Of a stretch of DNA of 64,000 bases, positions 54,844-64,000 are shown in pieces; the stretch's first letter is position 1; every line of letters begins with the position of its first letter. The DNA lies in the NCBI RefSeq assembly GCF_002294725.1, contig NZ_NSFT01000001.1:806001-870000 (forward strand), given 5' to 3'. The notes beneath the pieces were generated by a model. The model saw only the letters and a list, made by a program, of their open reading frames with translations, did not search any database and was not told where the DNA came from. The stretch is from Mesorhizobium sp. WSM4313. GTDB lineage: Bacteria > Pseudomonadota > Alphaproteobacteria > Rhizobiales > Rhizobiaceae. The translations under genes were made by a program, and so were the position numbers.

Positions 54844-55868
54844 GCCGCGCTCCTCAGGCTGGCCGGGTGCGCGCCATCGGCGAAGACGCGGCCCAGTTCG
54901 GCAACGACTTCACCCGGCTTGAAGGACGTGAGAATGGCTTTGCGCTGCTCGGCTGAGACATCGGAAGCGTGACGGTCGAGATACCAGCCGAGATGCTTGC
55001 GCGCCTGACGCAGGCCGCTTTCGGCGCCGTAGAGCGAGAGCATGTCCTCGTAATGCGACACGACATAGTCGGCGAGCGCCTGCGGCATGTGCGGAATGCC
55101 GGGCGCAGATACACCACCGGCAATTGAGGCGATGCTTCCTGCAATCCACGGCGCGCCGTAATGCGCGCGACCGATCATCACCGCGTCGGCGCCGGACTGT
55201 TCGAGGATTGTCGCCGCCTCTTCCGGCGAGCCGACATCGCCATTGGCCACGACCGGGATCGAGACGGCTTGCTTGACGCGGGCGATGGCGCGCCAGTCGG
55301 CCTTGCCCTGATAGAACTGGCAGCGCGTGCGGCCATGCACGGTCACCATGCTGACGCCGGCCTGTTCGGCGCGGCGCGCCAGCATCGGCGCGTTGAGCGC
55401 GCTTTCGTCCCAGCCGAGCCGCATTTTGACGGTCACCGGCACCGAAACGGCGCCGACCACCGCCTCGATTAGCGACAGCGCATGGTCGAGGTCGCGCATC
55501 AGCGCCGAGCCGGCATAGCCGCCGGTCACCTTCTTCGCCGGGCAGCCCATATTGATGTCGATGATATCGGCGCCCTCGCCCGTCGCGATTCGCGCGCCCT
55601 CAGCCATGTGCGCGGCCTCGCGGCCGGCAAGCTGCACCATATGCACCGGCAGACCGGAATGACGGATGCGAAGGTCGCAGCCTGCCCTGCCCTTGGCCAG
55701 TTCGCCGCTCGCCACCATTTCCGAAACGACCAATCCCGCGCCATGCGCGTGCGCGCGCTGCCGGAACGGCTCGTCGGTGATGCCCGACATCGGCGCCAGG
55801 AAAACCCGATTACGGATTTTCACGCCGCCGACATCAAGAGGCGATGCCAATTTGGTCAGTTCAGCCAT
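54840..55868 (-). CDS. dusB: tRNA-dihydrouridine synthase (NifR3/DusB)
   Basis: A 342-residue FMN enzyme with TIM-barrel motifs: [14 protein letters not shown] near residue 23, the catalytic Cys C109 in [20 protein letters not shown], and [13 protein letters not shown] near 175. It reduces uridines in tRNA. As in other alphaproteobacteria it is the first gene of the ntrBC operon (the nifR3 position). ATG 55868 is used; the frame upstream lies in the promoter gap shared with ispDF. Confidence 0.95.
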   Translation of the reverse strand: MAELTKLASPLDVGGVKIRNRVFLAPMSGITDEPFRQRAHAHGAGLVVSEMVASGELAKGRAGCDLRIRHSGLPVHMVQLAGREAAHMAEGARIATGEGADIIDINMGCPAKKVTGGYAGSALMRDLDHALSLIEAVVGAVSVPVTVKMRLGWDESALNAPMLARRAEQAGVSMVTVHGRTRCQFYQGKADWRAIARVKQAVSIPVVANGDVGSPEEAATILEQSGADAVMIGRAHYGAPWIAGSIASIAGGVSAPGIPHMPQALADYVVSHYEDMLSLYGAESGLRQARKHLGWYLDRHASDVSAEQRKAILTSFKPGEVVAELGRVFADGAHPASLRSAA

Positions 55869-56008
55869 GCACAAAAACCAAGCATGTTCGATCGTTGCAC
55901 ATTCTCTAGCCAGAAGTGTGGCATTGTGCAACGCGCAATGACGTCACATTAAGGCGCATTTTGGAAAAAGCTGGCCTTCGGCCATCACCCCGACTAGGAC
56001 CGATCGGA

Positions 56009-57238
56009 ATGAGCGAGGCAAGTGAAAAGCAAGCGACAGGCCTGAACGGCGGGATCGGAGTGGTGATCGTTGCCGCCGGCCGTGGCGCGCGCGCCGGACA
56101 GGCGGACGGTCCGAAGCAATATCAGCGCATCGGCGGCCGTGCCGTTATCGCGCATACGCTGGATATCTTCCTCTCCCATCCGATGATCGGTCCCGTGGTC
56201 GTGGCCATCCATGCCGACGATGCCGAACTCTTCGAACGCGCGGCCGAAGCGCATGGCGACCGTCTTGTCGCCGTGATCGGCGGCCCTTCGCGCCAGGCGT
56301 CCGTCCGGCTCGGCCTCCTGGCGCTGAGGGACCAGGCACCGGCAAAAGTGCTGGTGCATGACGCCGTGCGACCCTTCGTCGACGCCGGGCTGATCGACCG
56401 CACCATCGAAGCCATCGGCGAGCGCCAGGGCGCGTTGCCGGCGCTGCCTGTCGCCGACACGCTGAAGCGGGAATCGGCCGCCGGCATGATCGACGAGACG
56501 GTGTCGAGAGCCGGCCTTCATGCCGCGCAGACGCCGCAGGGCTTTCCGTTCTGGCCGCTGCTCGCCGCGCATGAGAAGGCGCATCATCTGGGCAAGACGG
56601 AGTTCACCGACGACGCGGCGATCGCCGAATGGGCACAGATACCGGTCAAGATCGTTCCCGGATCGCCGGACAATGTCAAACTCACCTGGGCAAGGGACAT
56701 CGCATTGGCCGACCAGCGGCTTTCGAGCGCGCAGCAGCGCTTCCCGGATATTCGCACCGGCAACGGCTATGACGTGCACGCGTTCGAGCCCGGCGACCAT
56801 GTAACGCTCTGCGGCGTCTCCATTCCCTATGATCGCAAACTCTCCGGGCATTCGGACGCCGATGTCGGGCTGCATGCGCTGACCGATGCGTTGCTCGCCA
56901 CCTGCGGCGCCGGCGATATCGGCACGCATTTCCCACCGTCCGATCCGCAATGGAAGGGTGCTGCCTCGAAGATATTCGTCGAGCACGCGGCGAAGCTGGT
57001 GCGCGAGCGCGGCGGCCGTATCGCCAATGCCGACATCACACTGATCTGCGAGGCGCCGCGCGTCGGGCCGCATCGCGCGGCGATGACGCAAGCGCTCGCA
57101 GCCATGCTCGGCATCGCGCCCGAGCGCATTTCGATCAAGGCGACAACCAACGAGAAGCTCGGCTTCGTCGGGCGCGGCGAAGGTATCGCCGCGATCGCCA
57201 CCGCCAGTGTCGTCTATCCGGGCGAGGTGCCGGCATGA
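56009..57238 (+). CDS. ispDF: Bifunctional IspD/IspF (MEP pathway)
   Basis: A 409-residue fusion. Residues 1-240 are IspD ([32 protein letters not shown]), which makes CDP-methylerythritol. Residues 250-409 are IspF ([15 protein letters not shown] with Asp/His zinc ligands, [34 protein letters not shown]), which makes the cyclodiphosphate. The fusion is normal in alphaproteobacteria. ATG 56009 is chosen; it is divergent from dusB across 140 bases. Its stop overlaps the next gene (ATGA). Confidence 0.95.
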   Translation: MSEASEKQATGLNGGIGVVIVAAGRGARAGQADGPKQYQRIGGRAVIAHTLDIFLSHPMIGPVVVAIHADDAELFERAAEAHGDRLVAVIGGPSRQASVRLGLLALRDQAPAKVLVHDAVRPFVDAGLIDRTIEAIGERQGALPALPVADTLKRESAAGMIDETVSRAGLHAAQTPQGFPFWPLLAAHEKAHHLGKTEFTDDAAIAEWAQIPVKIVPGSPDNVKLTWARDIALADQRLSSAQQRFPDIRTGNGYDVHAFEPGDHVTLCGVSIPYDRKLSGHSDADVGLHALTDALLATCGAGDIGTHFPPSDPQWKGAASKIFVEHAAKLVRERGGRIANADITLICEAPRVGPHRAAMTQALAAMLGIAPERISIKATTNEKLGFVGRGEGIAAIATASVVYPGEVPA

Positions 57239-57723
57239 GCAACGCCGAACTCGCAAATGCGCTGCTCCAGGCCTGCCAGCAGCGCGGTGTTATGCTGGCG
57301 ACGGCCGAAAGCTGCACCGGCGGCCTGATCATCGCGGCGCTCACCGATATCGCCGGGTCTTCCGCCGTGGTCGATCGCGGCTTCGTCACTTATTCCAACG
57401 AAGCAAAGATGGAGATGCTCGGCATCTCCGCCGCCACGCTCGACGCGTATGGTGCGGTCTCGCGCGAGACGGTGCTGGAAATGGCGGCGGGGGCGCTGAC
57501 GCATTCGCAGGCAAGCCTGGCGCTCGCCGTCACCGGCATTGCCGGCCCCAGCGGCGGCTCGGCCGACAAGCCGGTCGGCCTTGTCTGGTTCGGGATAGCG
57601 CTTGCCGGACAACCGGTAATCGCTGAGCGGCAGCTGTTCGGTCACAAGGGCCGCGAATTCATCCGGCACGAGACGGTGAGGCACGCGCTGCAACTCGGCT
57701 TGCGCGCGCTGGGCGAACGTTAG
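57235..57723 (+). CDS. CinA-family C-terminal protein (nicotinamide-nucleotide amidase)
   Basis: A 162-residue protein with only the CinA C-terminal domain: [22 protein letters not shown] near residue 22, FVTYSNEAK near 47 and [22 protein letters not shown] near 97. This stand-alone domain deamidates nicotinamide mononucleotide (PncC-type). It overlaps ispDF by four bases and, at the other end, its stop overlaps the stop of the convergent coq10-like gene by three bases. Confidence 0.92.
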   Translation: MSNAELANALLQACQQRGVMLATAESCTGGLIIAALTDIAGSSAVVDRGFVTYSNEAKMEMLGISAATLDAYGAVSRETVLEMAAGALTHSQASLALAVTGIAGPSGGSADKPVGLVWFGIALAGQPVIAERQLFGHKGREFIRHETVRHALQLGLRALGER

Positions 57724-58175
57724 GCGGGCTTTACACCGTAAATCACGTTTGCCCGTTTCTCGAAGGCTTCCGAGAACATGCGGAAGGCGCGGTCGAACAT
57801 CGTGCCCATCACGGCGCCGAGGATGCGGCTCTTGAACTCGTAGTCGATGAAGAAATGCACCTCGCAGCCGCTGGTCGCGGGATCGAAGCGCCAGATATTG
57901 CTGAGATATTTAAACGGGCCGTCTATGTATTTGACGTCGATCGCTTTCTCGTCGGGCTTCAGCAGCACCTGGGTCGTGAAGGTCTCGCGGATCGCCTTGT
58001 AGCCGATGCTCATGTCGGCAACCAGGATAGTGCGGCCGTCACGCTCCTTGCGCGAGCGCACGGTGAGCGATTCACAGAGCGGCAGGAATTGCGGGTAAGC
58101 CTCGATATCCGCCACCAGCGCGAACATCTCGTCGGGTGAATGCGCGACGCGGCGTGTCGCCTCGAATTTCGGCAT
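57720..58175 (-). CDS. Coq10/RatA-family START-like protein
   Basis: A 151-residue START/SRPBCC protein. MPKFEATRRVAHSPDEMFALVADIEAYPQFLPLC is the characteristic start, and WRFDPATSGCEVHFFIDYEFKS the later part. Relatives are named RatA toxin in E. coli and Coq10 in mitochondria, where they bind ubiquinone; in this lipA-linked setting the Coq10-type lipid-binding role is likelier. It starts 6 bases after lipA stops. Confidence 0.9.
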   Translation of the reverse strand: MPKFEATRRVAHSPDEMFALVADIEAYPQFLPLCESLTVRSRKERDGRTILVADMSIGYKAIRETFTTQVLLKPDEKAIDVKYIDGPFKYLSNIWRFDPATSGCEVHFFIDYEFKSRILGAVMGTMFDRAFRMFSEAFEKRANVIYGVKPA

Positions 58176-58181
58176 TGAAGG

Positions 58182-59147
58182 TCAGCTGGCCTTCGCGAGC
58201 TGCGCCTCGCGCGCAGCGCGCAGCCTGGCGAAATCCTCGCCGGCATGGTGCGAGGAGCGCGTCAGCGGGCTCGACGCCATCAACAGGAAACCCTTGGTCT
58301 TGCCGATGGTCTCGTAGGACTTGAACTCGTCCGGCGGGATGAAGCGGATCACCGGATGGTGCTTCTTCGAAGGTTGCAGATACTGGCCGATGGTCATGAA
58401 GTCGACATTGGCAGAGCGCAGATCGTCCATCAACTGCAGCACTTCGTTCCGCTCCTCGCCGAGGCCGACCATGATGCCGGATTTGGTGAAGATCGAGGGG
58501 TCGAGTTCCTTGACCCGCTGCAAAAGCCGGATCGAATGGAAATAACGCGCGCCGGGGCGAACCGTCAGATAATTCGACGGCACGGTTTCGAGATTGTGGT
58601 TGAAGACGTCGGGCTTGGCGGCAACGACGATCTCCAGCGCGCCGTCCTTGCGCAGGAAGTCGGGTGTCAGGATCTCGATCGTCGTCGAAGGCGTTGCCTT
58701 GCGGATAGCGCGGATGACGTCGGCGAAGTGCTGCGCGCCGCCGTCGGCAAGATCGTCGCGGTCGACGGAGGTGATGACGACATGGCTCAATCCCATCTGC
58801 TTGACGGCATGCGCCACGCGCGCCGGCTCATCCGGATCGAGCGCGGTCGGGATGCCGGTCGCGACATTGCAGAAGGCGCAGGCACGCGTGCAGATCTCGC
58901 CCATGATCATGAAGGTGGCGTGCTTCTTGTCCCAGCATTCGCCGATATTCGGGCAGCCGGCTTCCTCGCACACCGTTACCAGCTTGTGCGACTTCACGAT
59001 CTCGCGCGTTTCGGCATAGCCCTTCGAAACCGGCGCTTTGACGCGGATCCAGTCGGGCTTGCGCAGCACCTCCTGGTCGGGCCTGTGCGCCTTCTCGGGA
59101 TGCCGCGGGCGCGGCCGGTTGGCGATCGTGTCTACGACTGTGACCAT
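58182..59147 (-). CDS. lipA: Lipoyl synthase
   Basis: A 321-residue radical-SAM enzyme inserting two sulfur atoms into octanoyl-E2. The auxiliary cluster Cys are C60, C65 and C71 ([12 protein letters not shown]) and the radical SAM motif is C86, C90 and C93 (CTRACAFC). [17 protein letters not shown] is also conserved. It lies downstream of the pyruvate dehydrogenase genes whose E2 it modifies. Confidence 0.96.
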   Translation of the reverse strand: MVTVVDTIANRPRPRHPEKAHRPDQEVLRKPDWIRVKAPVSKGYAETREIVKSHKLVTVCEEAGCPNIGECWDKKHATFMIMGEICTRACAFCNVATGIPTALDPDEPARVAHAVKQMGLSHVVITSVDRDDLADGGAQHFADVIRAIRKATPSTTIEILTPDFLRKDGALEIVVAAKPDVFNHNLETVPSNYLTVRPGARYFHSIRLLQRVKELDPSIFTKSGIMVGLGEERNEVLQLMDDLRSANVDFMTIGQYLQPSKKHHPVIRFIPPDEFKSYETIGKTKGFLLMASSPLTRSSHHAGEDFARLRAAREAQLAKAS

Positions 59148-59214
59148 CTCAAACCCTTCGCGGCCGCGATTTCGCCAGCCGCCTGCCTTGCGTCATCTAG
59201 GACTTTTCGGGACA

Positions 59215-59250
59215 AAGAAAAAGGCCGCGGCAGCGCGTGCCGCCACGGCC
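59215..59250 (-). terminator. Terminator after the GlsB-type gene
   Basis: On the minus strand GGCCGTGGCGGCA pairs with TGCCGCGGCC around GCGCG, followed by TTTTTCTTT. It ends 26 bases past the stop of 59276-59533 and separates it from lipA. Confidence 0.8.
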
Positions 59251-59275
59251 ATTTTCGCATAACGGTGGCTTTGGG

Positions 59276-59533
59276 TCAGCGACGCACGAGCCGTCCGACG
59301 AAGATCAGCAGGCAGGCACCGATGAAGCCGGTGATCAGATAGGCGACCCAGCCGACGCCGAATGACTGGATGTTGAGGGCCTGCAGGATCGCGTTCAGCA
59401 CTATGGCACCGACAATCCCCATGATGATGTTCATGAAGATACCAGTGTTGCTCTTCATGACCATCTCGGCCAGCCAACCCGCCAGGCCGCCGACAATGAT
59501 GGCTGCGATCCAGCCGACGCCATTCATATGCAT
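59276..59533 (-). CDS. GlsB/YeaQ/YmgE-family stress membrane protein
   Basis: An 85-residue protein of three membrane helices with Gly-rich segments: IAAIIVGGLAGWLAEMVMKS near residue 9, NIIMGIVGAIVLNAIL and YLITGFIGACLLIFVGRLV. This is the transglycosylase-associated GlsB/YeaQ family, induced by stress; its mechanism is unknown. GAGGAGG precedes the start by nine bases. It is placed between lpdA and lipA but has its own terminator. Confidence 0.9.
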   Translation of the reverse strand: MHMNGVGWIAAIIVGGLAGWLAEMVMKSNTGIFMNIIMGIVGAIVLNAILQALNIQSFGVGWVAYLITGFIGACLLIFVGRLVRR

Positions 59534-59689
59534 GTGCTAATTCCTCCTCGATCAGGTGAAAATGCATCCGGATACGAACCGCCTTGCCGTCAGCTTTCTC
59601 CGGCTGCCGCGTGTGAGTCTCGCCCGACAACGTTAGCACGGATTGGCCGTCGATCACCGGTTGGTGACTTATCACCGATTGGTTGCTCA

Positions 59690-61156
59690 TCAGGCGTTCA
59701 AAGCGCGGCCATAGGCGTCGAGCACGCTCTCCTTCATCATCTCCGACAGTGTCGGATGCGGGAAGATCGTGTGCATCAGCTCTTCCTCGGTGGTCTCCAG
59801 GTTCATCGCCACGACAAAACCCTGGATGAGCTCAGTCACCTCGGCGCCGACCATGTGCGCGCCGAGCAGCTGGCCGGTCTTCTTGTCGAAGATGGTCTTG
59901 ACGAAGCCCTGGTCCTCGCCGAGCGCGATGGCCTTGCCGTTGGCGCTGAAAGGGAAGCGGCCGACGCGGATATCCTTGCCTTCCGCCTTGGCCTTCGCTT
60001 CGGTCAGGCCGACGGACGCGACCTGCGGGCTGCAATAGGTGCAGCCGGGGATCTTCAGCTTGTCGATGGGGTGCACGCCCGGGAAATTGGCTATCTTCTC
60101 GACGCAGACAACGCCCTCATGCTCGGCCTTGTGGGCGAGCATAGGCGGGCCGGCGACGTCGCCGATGGCGTAGATGCCGGGCACATTGGTCTTGCCGTAG
60201 CCGTCGACGACCACGCAGCCGCGATCCGTCTTCACGCCAAGCGCTTCAAGGCCGAGATTCTCGATGTTGCCCTGCACGCCGACGGCCGAGATCATGCGGT
60301 CGGCGGTGATCTTCTCGACCTTGCCGTCCTTCATCTCGACATGCGCGGTGACCGAATTGGCGCCCTTTTCAACCTTGGTCACCTTGGCCTCGAGGAGGAT
60401 CTTCATGCCCTGCTTCTCGAACTGTTTTTGCGCGAATTTCGAGACCTCGGCGTCCTCGACCGGCATTACCGCCGGCAGCAGCTCGACCACCGTCACATCG
60501 GCGCCCATGGTGCGGTAGAACGAGGCGAATTCGATGCCGATGGCACCCGAACCCATCACCAACAGCGATTTCGGCATTTCCTTCGGCACCATGGCCTCGA
60601 AATAGGTCCAGATCAGCTTGCCGTCCGGCTCGATGCCGGGCAGCGCGCGCGGCCTGGCGCCCGTCGCCAGGATGATGTGCTTGGCCGTGTAGGTGCCCTC
60701 GCCCTTGACGCCTTTCGGCACCGGCGGCTGCGGCTCCATCGCCTTCTTCGCGGTCTTTGAGACGACGACCTCGCCCGGTTTGTCACCGGCTGGGGCTTTG
60801 GAAAGCTTGGCCTCGCCCCAGATGACATCGACCTTGTTCTTCTTCATCAGGAAGCCGACACCGGTGTTCAGCCTGAGCGAGACTTTTCGCGAGCGGTCGA
60901 CCACGGCAGCGGTGTCGGGCATAATTTTACCGCCTTCAAGCTTAAGCCCGTAATCCTTCAGATGATCCGAATAATGCATGATCTCGGCCGAGCGCAGCAG
61001 CGCCTTGGTCGGAATGCAGCCCCAATTCAGGCAGATGCCGCCAAGATGCTCGCGCTCGACGATTGCCGTCTTGAAGCCGAGCTGGGCGGAACGCACCGCC
61101 GTGACATAGCCGCCGGGGCCTGAGCCGATGATGATGACGTCGTAGGATTCAGCCAC
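59690..61156 (-). CDS. lpdA: Dihydrolipoyl dehydrogenase
   Basis: A 488-residue FAD enzyme, the E3 of 2-oxoacid dehydrogenase complexes. FAD motif IIGSGPGGYVTAVRSAQLG near residue 10, redox pair C42/C47 in GGICLNWGCIPTK, NAD motif VMGSGAIGIEFASFYRTMG near 208 and the C-terminal HPTLSEMM His motif. It has an insert near residues 115-150 (SKAPAGDKPGEVVVSKTAKK, with PQPPVPKGVKGEG), as seen in alphaproteobacterial LpdA. It lies downstream of pdhC and a GDSL gene. Confidence 0.96.
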   Translation of the reverse strand: MAESYDVIIIGSGPGGYVTAVRSAQLGFKTAIVEREHLGGICLNWGCIPTKALLRSAEIMHYSDHLKDYGLKLEGGKIMPDTAAVVDRSRKVSLRLNTGVGFLMKKNKVDVIWGEAKLSKAPAGDKPGEVVVSKTAKKAMEPQPPVPKGVKGEGTYTAKHIILATGARPRALPGIEPDGKLIWTYFEAMVPKEMPKSLLVMGSGAIGIEFASFYRTMGADVTVVELLPAVMPVEDAEVSKFAQKQFEKQGMKILLEAKVTKVEKGANSVTAHVEMKDGKVEKITADRMISAVGVQGNIENLGLEALGVKTDRGCVVVDGYGKTNVPGIYAIGDVAGPPMLAHKAEHEGVVCVEKIANFPGVHPIDKLKIPGCTYCSPQVASVGLTEAKAKAEGKDIRVGRFPFSANGKAIALGEDQGFVKTIFDKKTGQLLGAHMVGAEVTELIQGFVVAMNLETTEEELMHTIFPHPTLSEMMKESVLDAYGRALNA

Positions 61157-61183
61157 GGGTTTTCTCCCTGATCTTTCTGAGGG

Positions 61184-61822
61184 TTAGAGCGAGAGCATGA
61201 CGCGCACGAGCGGCGCCAGAGCCTTGCCGATGTTTCGCATGTTCTCGGCATCGAGATGGACGCCGTCGAGCGGCGTGGTGGTTGCGACCGTGCCGGCGTC
61301 GAAGAAGCCGCAGCCGGCCTCGTCGGCCAGCAAGGAATACTGCGGCGCAAGACGCTTGGAAGCGTCGTCGCCGCCGGCGAACATTTCCTTGAACTCGGCA
61401 TTGTCGGTGCGTGTCACGACAGGCGGCGCGACAATGAGGATCTGCGGCGCTGGCCAATCGAACGGATAGTCATGGCCGCGCACGATATCGATCAGCCGCT
61501 GCACGCCTTGCTTGGCTGCGACCGGATTGCCGTGAATCCAAGGCTTCATGTCGTTGGCGCCGAGCATGATGATAACGAGATCGAGCGGCGCATGGCTGGT
61601 CAGGATCGTCGGCAGAATGCGGGCGCCGTTGCGATCGGCGCCGGCCAGATGGTCGTCGAAGGCCGTGGTGCGGCCGTTGAGGCCTTCGGCGATGACTTCG
61701 ACATCGTTGCCGAGTTCAGCCCCAAGCACGCTCGGCCAGCGGTCCTCGAGCGCATGGCGGCCGAGATTGGCGGCGTCATAGCCCCAGGTCAGCGAGTCGC
61801 CATAACAGAGAATTGTCTTCAT
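61184..61822 (-). CDS. SGNH/GDSL-family hydrolase
   Basis: A 212-residue esterase-fold protein. The catalytic Ser is S10 in CYGDSLTWGYD, block III is GANDMKPW near residue 87, and the last block is DGVHLDAENMR near 188 with the Asp/His pair. No signal peptide, so it is cytosolic. It lies between pdhC and lpdA in the same direction (27 bases before lpdA), suggesting co-expression with the complex; the substrate is unknown. ATG 61822 gives the standard N terminus MKTILCYGDS. Confidence 0.9.
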   Translation of the reverse strand: MKTILCYGDSLTWGYDAANLGRHALEDRWPSVLGAELGNDVEVIAEGLNGRTTAFDDHLAGADRNGARILPTILTSHAPLDLVIIMLGANDMKPWIHGNPVAAKQGVQRLIDIVRGHDYPFDWPAPQILIVAPPVVTRTDNAEFKEMFAGGDDASKRLAPQYSLLADEAGCGFFDAGTVATTTPLDGVHLDAENMRNIGKALAPLVRVMLSL

Positions 61823-61955
61823 GCGATTGCCCCACCCTTGCCGAAAGCTGGCTGCGAGCGCCTGCCGCGCCGGCATGCGAAGAGCTCGCCGTCGGGATTA
61901 AAAATAATCAGGGTGAAAAGGCTGGTGAAGAATTTCCGCACCGCCTTTTCCCTTC

Positions 61956-63323
61956 TTACACCAGCATGCCCATCGGGTTTTCGATCAAGCGCTTGAAGGC
62001 GCCGAGCAGCTCGGCGCCGAGCGCGCCGTCGACGGCGCGGTGATCGGTCGACAAGGTCACCGACATCACGGTGGCTATTCTGATCTCGCCCTTCTTGACC
62101 ACCGCCCGTTCCTCCCCGGCGCCGACCGCCAGAATCGTCGCATGCGGCGGGTTGATGACGGCGGCAAAGTCCTTGACGCCGAACATGCCGAGATTGGACA
62201 CCGCCGTCGTGCCGCCCTGATATTCTTCCGGCTTCAGCTTGCGGCTCCTGGCGCGGCTGGCCAGGTCCTTCATCTCGTTGGAGATGACCGACAGCGTCTT
62301 TTCGTCTGCATGCCGGATGATCGGCGTGATCAGGCCGCCGGGGATCGAGACGGCAACGCCGACATCGGCGTGCTTGTGCTTGACCATGGCGTTGTCGGTC
62401 CAGGAGGCATTGGCGTCCGGCACCGCCATCAGCGCCATCGCCATGGCCTTGATCACCATGTCGTTGACCGAGAGCTTATAGGCTGGCGCCTCGCCCTTCT
62501 CGGTCTTCCGCATCGGGGCTGCGGCATTGAGCTGCGTGCGCAGCGCAAGCAGCGCATCGAGCTCGCAATCGAGCGTCAAATAGAAATGCGGGATGGTGGA
62601 CTTCGCCTCGACCAGGCGGCGCGCGATGGTCTTGCGCATGTTGTCGTGCGGCACGAGCTCGTAGGAGCCTTCGGCGAACAGCTTCAGCACCTGGTCGTCC
62701 GACATCGGTTTCGGCGCGGGCGCCGGAGCGGATGGGGCGCCGGCGGGCGCCTTCGCAGCCGGAGCGCCACCGGAAGCGATCGCCGCCTCGACATCGACCT
62801 TCACCACGCGGCCATGCGGACCGGAGCCAGTCAGCGCCGTTACGTCGACGCCGGCATCCTTGGCGATGCGGCGGGCCAGCGGCGATGCGAAGACGCGATC
62901 GCCGGGGGCGTGGCCGTTGGCGACGGGAGCAGGCTCGGCCTTCGCCGGCGCGGGCGTCGCGGCGGCTGCTGCCGGCTTGGGCGCTTCCTTGGGCGGCTCG
63001 GCCTTCGGGGCATCCGCTTTCGGCGCTTCGGCCTTGGGCGCGGCGCCGCCGCCGCTCTTGACAGCGGCCGCGGCATCCTCGCCTTCACCGGCCAGGATGG
63101 CGATCAGCGCGTTGACCTTGACGCCTTCGGTGCCGGCCGGAACCACCAGCTTGGCGATTGTGCCTTCATCGACGGCTTCGACCTCCATCGTCGCCTTGTC
63201 GGTCTCGATCTCGGCGATCACATCGCCCGGCGAAACCTTATCGCCTTCCTTGACCAGCCATTTTGACAGATTGCCCTCTTCCATGGTCGGAGAGAGCGCC
63301 GGCATGGTGATGTTGATTGGCAT
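61956..63323 (-). CDS. pdhC: Pyruvate dehydrogenase E2, dihydrolipoamide acetyltransferase
   Basis: A 455-residue subunit. One N-terminal lipoyl domain with the lipoylated K43 in [12 protein letters not shown], an Ala/Pro/Lys-rich hinge (about 85-135), a peripheral-subunit-binding domain ([17 protein letters not shown] near 142), a second hinge, and the catalytic domain ending with [16 protein letters not shown], which contains the HxxxD motif. It forms the core of the complex and transfers acetyl groups to CoA. It follows pdhB by 18 bases. Confidence 0.96.
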   Translation of the reverse strand: MPINITMPALSPTMEEGNLSKWLVKEGDKVSPGDVIAEIETDKATMEVEAVDEGTIAKLVVPAGTEGVKVNALIAILAGEGEDAAAAVKSGGGAAPKAEAPKADAPKAEPPKEAPKPAAAAATPAPAKAEPAPVANGHAPGDRVFASPLARRIAKDAGVDVTALTGSGPHGRVVKVDVEAAIASGGAPAAKAPAGAPSAPAPAPKPMSDDQVLKLFAEGSYELVPHDNMRKTIARRLVEAKSTIPHFYLTLDCELDALLALRTQLNAAAPMRKTEKGEAPAYKLSVNDMVIKAMAMALMAVPDANASWTDNAMVKHKHADVGVAVSIPGGLITPIIRHADEKTLSVISNEMKDLASRARSRKLKPEEYQGGTTAVSNLGMFGVKDFAAVINPPHATILAVGAGEERAVVKKGEIRIATVMSVTLSTDHRAVDGALGAELLGAFKRLIENPMGMLV

Positions 63324-63341
63324 GATGTCCTCCCGACCGGC

Positions 63342-64000
63342 TCAGCGATAAGTGACGGCTTTGACGGCCTCGACGACTTCGCCGACGTTGGGCAGCGCCA
63401 GCTTCTCGAGGTTCGCCGCGTAAGGCATGGGAACGTCCTTGCCGGCAATGGTGATCACCGGCGCATCGAGGAAATCGAAGGCGCGCTGCGAGACCTGGTT
63501 GGCGATGTGATCGCCGACCGAGTTCTGCGGAAAACCTTCTTCCACCACCACGAGACGGTTGGTCTTCTTCACCGAGGCGATGATCGTGTCGAAGTCGAGC
63601 GGGCGGATGGTTCTCAAATCGATGATCTCGGCGTCGATGCCCATGCCGCGCAACTCGGCTTCCGCCTTGAGCGCATAGGTCATGCCGATGCCGAAGGAGA
63701 CGAGGGTGACGTCCTTGCCCTGCTTGTGGATACGCGCCTTGCCGATCGGCAGCACGAAGTCGTCGAGCTTCGGCACGTCGAAGGAATGGCCGTAGAGGAT
63801 CTCGTTCTCCAGGAAGATGACCGGGTTCGGGTCGCGGATCGCGGCCTTGAGCAGGCCCTTGGCGTCGGCAGCCGTATAGGGCATCACCACCTTCAGGCCG
63901 GGGATATGGCTGTACCAGGCGGCATAGCATTGCGAGTGCTGGGCGGCGACGCGGGCCGCCGCACCGTTGGGACCACGGAACACGATCGGCGCGCCCATCT
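63342..64000 (-). CDS. pdhB: Pyruvate dehydrogenase E1 beta subunit, C-terminal part
   Basis: 219 residues of the transketolase-like beta subunit are visible; the gene continues beyond the window's right end, so the N terminus (with a lipoyl domain in some rhizobia) is not seen. [35 protein letters not shown] is the typical start of this region, and [13 protein letters not shown] and [16 protein letters not shown] belong to the C-terminal domain. The window's first visible residues are not the true start. With PdhA it decarboxylates pyruvate using thiamine diphosphate. Confidence 0.95.
   Translation of the reverse strand, partial: MGAPIVFRGPNGAAARVAAQHSQCYAAWYSHIPGLKVVMPYTAADAKGLLKAAIRDPNPVIFLENEILYGHSFDVPKLDDFVLPIGKARIHKQGKDVTLVSFGIGMTYALKAEAELRGMGIDAEIIDLRTIRPLDFDTIIASVKKTNRLVVVEEGFPQNSVGDHIANQVSQRAFDFLDAPVITIAGKDVPMPYAANLEKLALPNVGEVVEAVKAVTYR

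Noticed and set aside
56009-57238. IspD-IspF fusion as unusual
   Set aside because: The fused enzyme is standard in alphaproteobacteria.
57720-58175. RatA toxin of a toxin-antitoxin pair
   Set aside because: The START-like fold is shared with Coq10; the gene sits after lipA, and no antitoxin partner (RatB/YfjF-like) is adjacent.

Overview
The window is chromosomal DNA of an alphaproteobacterium of the order Hyphomicrobiales, most likely Mesorhizobium or a close relative. The evidence is the GC-rich codon use, a phosphatidylcholine synthase of the rhizobial Pcs type, the gene order dusB-ntrB-ntrC-ntrY-ntrX followed by hfq-hflX, the pdhB-pdhC-lpdA-lipA-coq10 order, and intergenic repeats of the rhizobial kind. 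This is a judgement from protein families and gene order; no database was searched.

Layout. 1-3.6 kb: an accessory-looking edge with the end of an unknown gene overlapping a ComEC-like metallo-beta-lactamase gene, then a less GC-rich acyltransferase gene lying between tRNA-Val and a 17-base partial copy of that tRNA. 3.7-9 kb: gph opposite rpiA, a DUF2059 protein and gor, then mgtE with a structured leader. 9-19.4 kb: a BacA/SbmA-like ABC exporter, a DsbA-like protein with an orphan YejA-like binding protein, ialB, hspQ, a UbiH-like hydroxylase, and a DUF2182-DUF1326-pcs run. 19.5-28.5 kb: quinone reductase, a complete four-gene BMP-type nucleoside ABC transporter, rimO, a TerC-like gene and a DUF930 gene. 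28.7-37 kb: tRNA-Ser, a 34-residue RiPP-precursor-like gene, rlpA, then a dacF-tmk-holB-metG-tatD-MBL operon for cell wall, DNA precursors and translation. 37-44.9 kb: smaller metabolic genes, a BI-1 protein and an ECF sigma/anti-sigma pair, and an aromatic aminotransferase.

44.9-57.7 kb holds the nitrogen-control block. dusB-ntrBC-ntrYX reads leftward with overlapping or closely spaced genes, continues with a D-amino-acid transaminase gene, then hfq and hflX, meeting mazG head-on. ispDF and a CinA-type amidase run the other way. 57.7-64 kb is the pyruvate dehydrogenase and lipoate region: pdhB (cut by the window end), pdhC, a GDSL hydrolase, lpdA, a small GlsB-type membrane protein, lipA and a coq10-like gene, all leftward.

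Most of the window is core genome. The points that deserve attention are the hidden RiPP-like gene at 29019-29123, the tRNA-Val attachment-like repeat around the acyltransferase gene, a DacF-like protein with altered SxN and KTG motifs, the hairpin abutting the mgtE ribosome binding site, a perfect operator-like palindrome before the BacA-like transporter, and the edge MBL two-gene unit. I found no CRISPR array, no insertion sequence and no prophage.
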